A stretch of 7,223 bases of DNA from positions 1-7,223 of the forward strand of contig CAZYXG010000072.1 in NCBI GenBank assembly GCA_964650885.1, written 5' to 3'. Below the pieces are notes generated by a model. It had not been told where the DNA came from. It did not search any database and worked only from the letters and a program-made list of their open reading frames with translations. Made by a program: the position numbers and the translations under genes. The stretch is from JAPLFM01 sp964650885. GTDB taxonomy: Bacteria; Bacteroidota; Ignavibacteria; Kapaibacteriales; UBA2268. Below are positions 5,866 through 7,223 of the stretch, piece by piece; position 1 is the first letter of the stretch; the number at the start of each line of letters is the position of its first letter.

Positions 5866-6699
5866 TTAACAGCAATCTTGCTCTAGTGCACAGCAGTTTG
5901 ATTTTTCACCATAAACAGTGATAGAATAAATTCCAGCACCATTATTACGGAATTCTTCCAATTCACTATCAGTTAAATAAACTCTCAGAATTTCATCTGG
6001 TATAATTACTTTCTTTTCTTTCTGAACCGAAATATTTTCAAAGCCAACTTCTTTAAGTAGTTTCAAATACTCATCTTTTTGAATAGCACCAGAAACGCAA
6101 CCAGCATAAAGCTCGGCCGCATTTTTAATATTTTCTGGCAAATCGCCCACAAGCACCACATCGGAAACAGAAAAGTGTCCATCTATTTTCAAAATTCTAA
6201 ACATTTCTTTAAATGCTTGCAGTTTATTCGGAACTAAATTCAACACACAATTGCTAATAACTACATCGGCTCTATTGGCTGCTATGGGAATGTTTTCAAT
6301 ATCGCCCATTCGGAACTCAACATTATTGAATCCAAGTTTATCAGCATTCTCACGTGCTTTTTCTATCATTGTTTCTGTGAAGTCAACTCCAATCACTTTG
6401 CCACTATCCCCCACTATTGCACGAGCCACAAAGCAATCATTGCCTGCACCAGAGCCCAAGTCCACCACTACATCGCCAGATTTAATCTGTGCAAATTCTG
6501 TTGGCAAACCGCAGCCAAGACCCAAATCGGCATCTGCATGGTAGCCCTCCAATTCATTATAATTTTCGCTGAATACTGCATAATCCACAGTACAGCAATT
6601 ACCAACGCCACAGCAAGAGGCATCGTTTTCTTCTTTTGTTTGTAGTGCTATTAGTGAGTATGTCCCACGCACCATTTCTTTTATTTCTGAGCTTTCCAT
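5866..6699 (-). CDS. arsM: Arsenite S-adenosylmethionine methyltransferase ArsM
   Basis: The 277-residue cytoplasmic enzyme methylates As(III), using SAM, to methylated and finally volatile species. The Rossmann motif I is VVVDLGSGAGNDCF (77-90), followed by VIGVDFTETMIEKA (102-115) and the aspartate of GDIENIP (132-138). The As-binding cysteines of the family are visible: C63 in GLGCGLP, C151 in SNCVLNL and C201 in AGCVSGA correspond to Cys72, Cys174 and Cys224 of the Cyanidioschyzon enzyme. The fourth (its Cys44) falls within the cluster C29, C30, C35, C36. The tail ends in C269, C270, C276 and C277, a mirror-like pair of CC doublets. The start at 6699 is preceded by GGAG at 8 nt. The gene follows arsR by 48 nt and is its operon partner. 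It looks somewhat richer in G and C than acr3 and arsC by eye. Confidence 0.93.
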   Translation of the reverse strand: MESSEIKEMVRGTYSLIALQTKEENDASCCGVGNCCTVDYAVFSENYNELEGYHADADLGLGCGLPTEFAQIKSGDVVVDLGSGAGNDCFVARAIVGDSGKVIGVDFTETMIEKARENADKLGFNNVEFRMGDIENIPIAANRADVVISNCVLNLVPNKLQAFKEMFRILKIDGHFSVSDVVLVGDLPENIKNAAELYAGCVSGAIQKDEYLKLLKEVGFENISVQKEKKVIIPDEILRVYLTDSELEEFRNNGAGIYSITVYGEKSNCCALEQDCC

Positions 6700-6707
6700 A
6701 TTTGGAA

Positions 6708-6711
6708 CTCC
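6708..6711 (-). promoter_or_regulatory. Shine-Dalgarno GGAG for arsM
   Basis: On the minus strand GGAG stands 8 nt before the ATG at 6699, and it supports this start over the internal methionine at residue 9. It is the best ribosome-binding site in the window. Confidence 0.55.
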
Positions 6712-6747
6712 ATTTGAAATTATTATTTAAATATTGAAATCATTCTG

Positions 6748-7080
6748 TTAGCATTGAATGATTTTTATTGTCGCAGTTTGTTTGAATAAGTCGTTCATTA
6801 GTTTTTGGGCAGCTATCCATTTTGCAGGATTTATACAATAGCATACATTTTTACCATTTACAGTGCCTTGTATTAAACCGGCACTTTTCAATTCGTTTAA
6901 ATGCTGAGTAACTGTGCTTCTTCCCAATGGAATCTCATTTGCAATATCTCCCGAAAAGCAAACATCATTTTTAGCTAAAAATTCACATATTGCAATTCGA
7001 GCTGGGTGCCCCAATGCCTTAGCAAATTCAGCAAGAGTTTGAGCATTTTCTTCGAAGTTTTCTTTTTTTGAAATTGACAT
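6748..7080 (-). CDS. arsR: ArsR-family arsenic-responsive repressor with non-classical cysteines
   Basis: The 110-residue winged-helix protein has the ArsR/SmtB layout. LGHPARIAICEFL (23-35) is the conserved first part, GRSTVTQHLNELKSAGLI (53-70) the helix-turn-helix with recognition helix, and GTVNGKNVCYCINP (72-85) the beta wing. Such proteins bind DNA as dimers and release it when As(III) binds. The E. coli-type metal motif ELCVCDL is replaced by DVCFSGDI: C41 aligns with its first cysteine and the second is lost. Two cysteines, C80 and C82, stand in the wing strand where the E. coli protein has His and Arg (VHYRL). C32 and the terminal C110 are also present. As first gene of arsR-arsM-acr3-arsC it almost certainly controls the operon and itself. 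An inverted repeat over its promoter is the likely binding site. The ligand, As(III) or Sb(III), is inferred from context. Confidence 0.92.
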   Translation of the reverse strand: MSISKKENFEENAQTLAEFAKALGHPARIAICEFLAKNDVCFSGDIANEIPLGRSTVTQHLNELKSAGLIQGTVNGKNVCYCINPAKWIAAQKLMNDLFKQTATIKIIQC

Positions 7081-7095
7081 TTTTCATTTCCCTCA

Positions 7096-7120
7096 TTTCG
7101 TATGACGTAAAATTACGAAA
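7096..7120. promoter_or_regulatory. Candidate ArsR operator (perfect inverted repeat)
   Basis: TTTCGTA (7096-7102) and TACGAAA (7114-7120) form a perfect 7-bp inverted repeat with an 11-bp spacer, 18 bp from centre to centre. It covers the -7 element of the arsR promoter and ends 15 nt before the arsR ATG. Size, spacing and place fit a dimeric ArsR-family operator. Binding itself is inferred. Confidence 0.6.
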
Positions 7121-7138
7121 GATGTTTTGATTAAGCAA
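7108..7138 (-). promoter_or_regulatory. Bacteroidota-type promoter of the arsenic operon
   Basis: On the minus strand TTG (7138-7136) is followed after 20 bp by TAATTTTA (7115-7108), close to the Bacteroidota consensus TTG-N19-21-TAnnTTTG with one mismatch. Transcription would start near 7100, about 20 nt before the arsR ATG. The inverted repeat at 7096-7120 overlaps the -7 element, so a bound repressor would block it. Confidence 0.55.
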
Positions 7139-7146
7139 GAAATAAA

Positions 7147-7178
7147 TTTTGATAGTACTTTTATTTATCTTAAATTGT
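7147..7178 (+). promoter_or_regulatory. Possible promoter of the divergent plus-strand gene
   Basis: TTTTG (7147-7151) is followed after 19 bp by TAAATTGT (7171-7178), a partial match to TAnnTTTG, and would start transcription shortly before the ATG at 7201. The -7 element overlaps a small inverted repeat, ATTGT-AA-ACAAT (7174-7185), which could be an operator. Both are weak signals. Confidence 0.3.
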
Positions 7179-7200
7179 AAACAATATATTGGATAATCCT

Positions 7201-7223
7201 ATGAAAAAACTACTATTTCTCGC
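7201..7223 (+). CDS. Start of a divergent gene with a signal-peptide-like N terminus (partial)
   Basis: The last 23 bases open with ATG and read MKKLLFL before the window ends. Two lysines followed by leucines and phenylalanine are typical for the start of a signal peptide or lipoprotein leader. The ATG is divergent from arsR and preceded by a promoter-like sequence, with no strong Shine-Dalgarno. With only seven codons the function cannot be told. It may belong to the arsenic locus or to the next, unrelated unit. Confidence 0.4.

Noticed and set aside
5489..5921. Two plus-strand open frames opposite acr3 and the end of arsM
   Set aside because: They are the antisense of hydrophobic coding sequence and cross the acr3 start region; no family features or convincing start sites are seen.
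6251..6544. Plus-strand open frame inside arsM
   Set aside because: It is fully antisense to the SAM-binding core of ArsM, and its serine/proline-rich composition is what the complement of that region would give.

Overview
The window carries two blocks of genes on the minus strand and the first bases of a divergent plus-strand gene at the right edge. The DNA is AT-rich. Several starts have little or no Shine-Dalgarno sequence, and the clearest promoter candidates resemble the Bacteroidota type (TTG, about 20 bp, TAnnTTTG). Together with a PilM-like protein and a LepB with a large insertion, this suggests a member of the Bacteroidota/Chlorobi/Ignavibacteria-Kapabacteria side of the FCB group. 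That assignment is an inference from style, not from a marker gene.

Right block (about 4298-7200): a compact arsenic-resistance operon read leftwards, arsR - arsM - acr3 - arsC. ArsR is a small winged-helix repressor whose cysteines are not in the classical ELCVCDL arrangement. ArsM methylates As(III), Acr3 exports arsenite, and ArsC is a three-cysteine, low-molecular-weight-phosphatase-fold arsenate reductase that makes As(III) for the other two. In front of arsR a perfect 7-bp inverted repeat with an 11-bp spacer covers a Bacteroidota-like promoter and is a good candidate for the ArsR operator. A plus-strand ATG at 7201 begins a signal-peptide-like sequence (MKKLLFL), so the control region may be shared by a divergent exported protein.

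Left block (about 20-4085): housekeeping and envelope genes, also read leftwards: a 292-residue signal peptidase I, a second 160-residue signal peptidase I, the radical-SAM heme chaperone hemW, a PilM-like actin-fold protein, and rsmD (16S rRNA guanine-N2 methyltransferase). A strong intrinsic terminator lies between the two signal peptidase genes. From the second peptidase to rsmD the genes overlap or nearly touch (1-nt overlap, 35-nt overlap, 15-nt gap), which suggests one transcript. The right arm of another terminator appears to be cut by the left edge of the window.

I see no RNA gene, CRISPR array, insertion sequence or phage element. No wholly new system is evident. The points most worth a second look are the unusual ArsR cysteine set and its operator, the orphan degenerate PilM-like protein, the terminator between the paired signal peptidases, and the DAPY substitution in RsmD.
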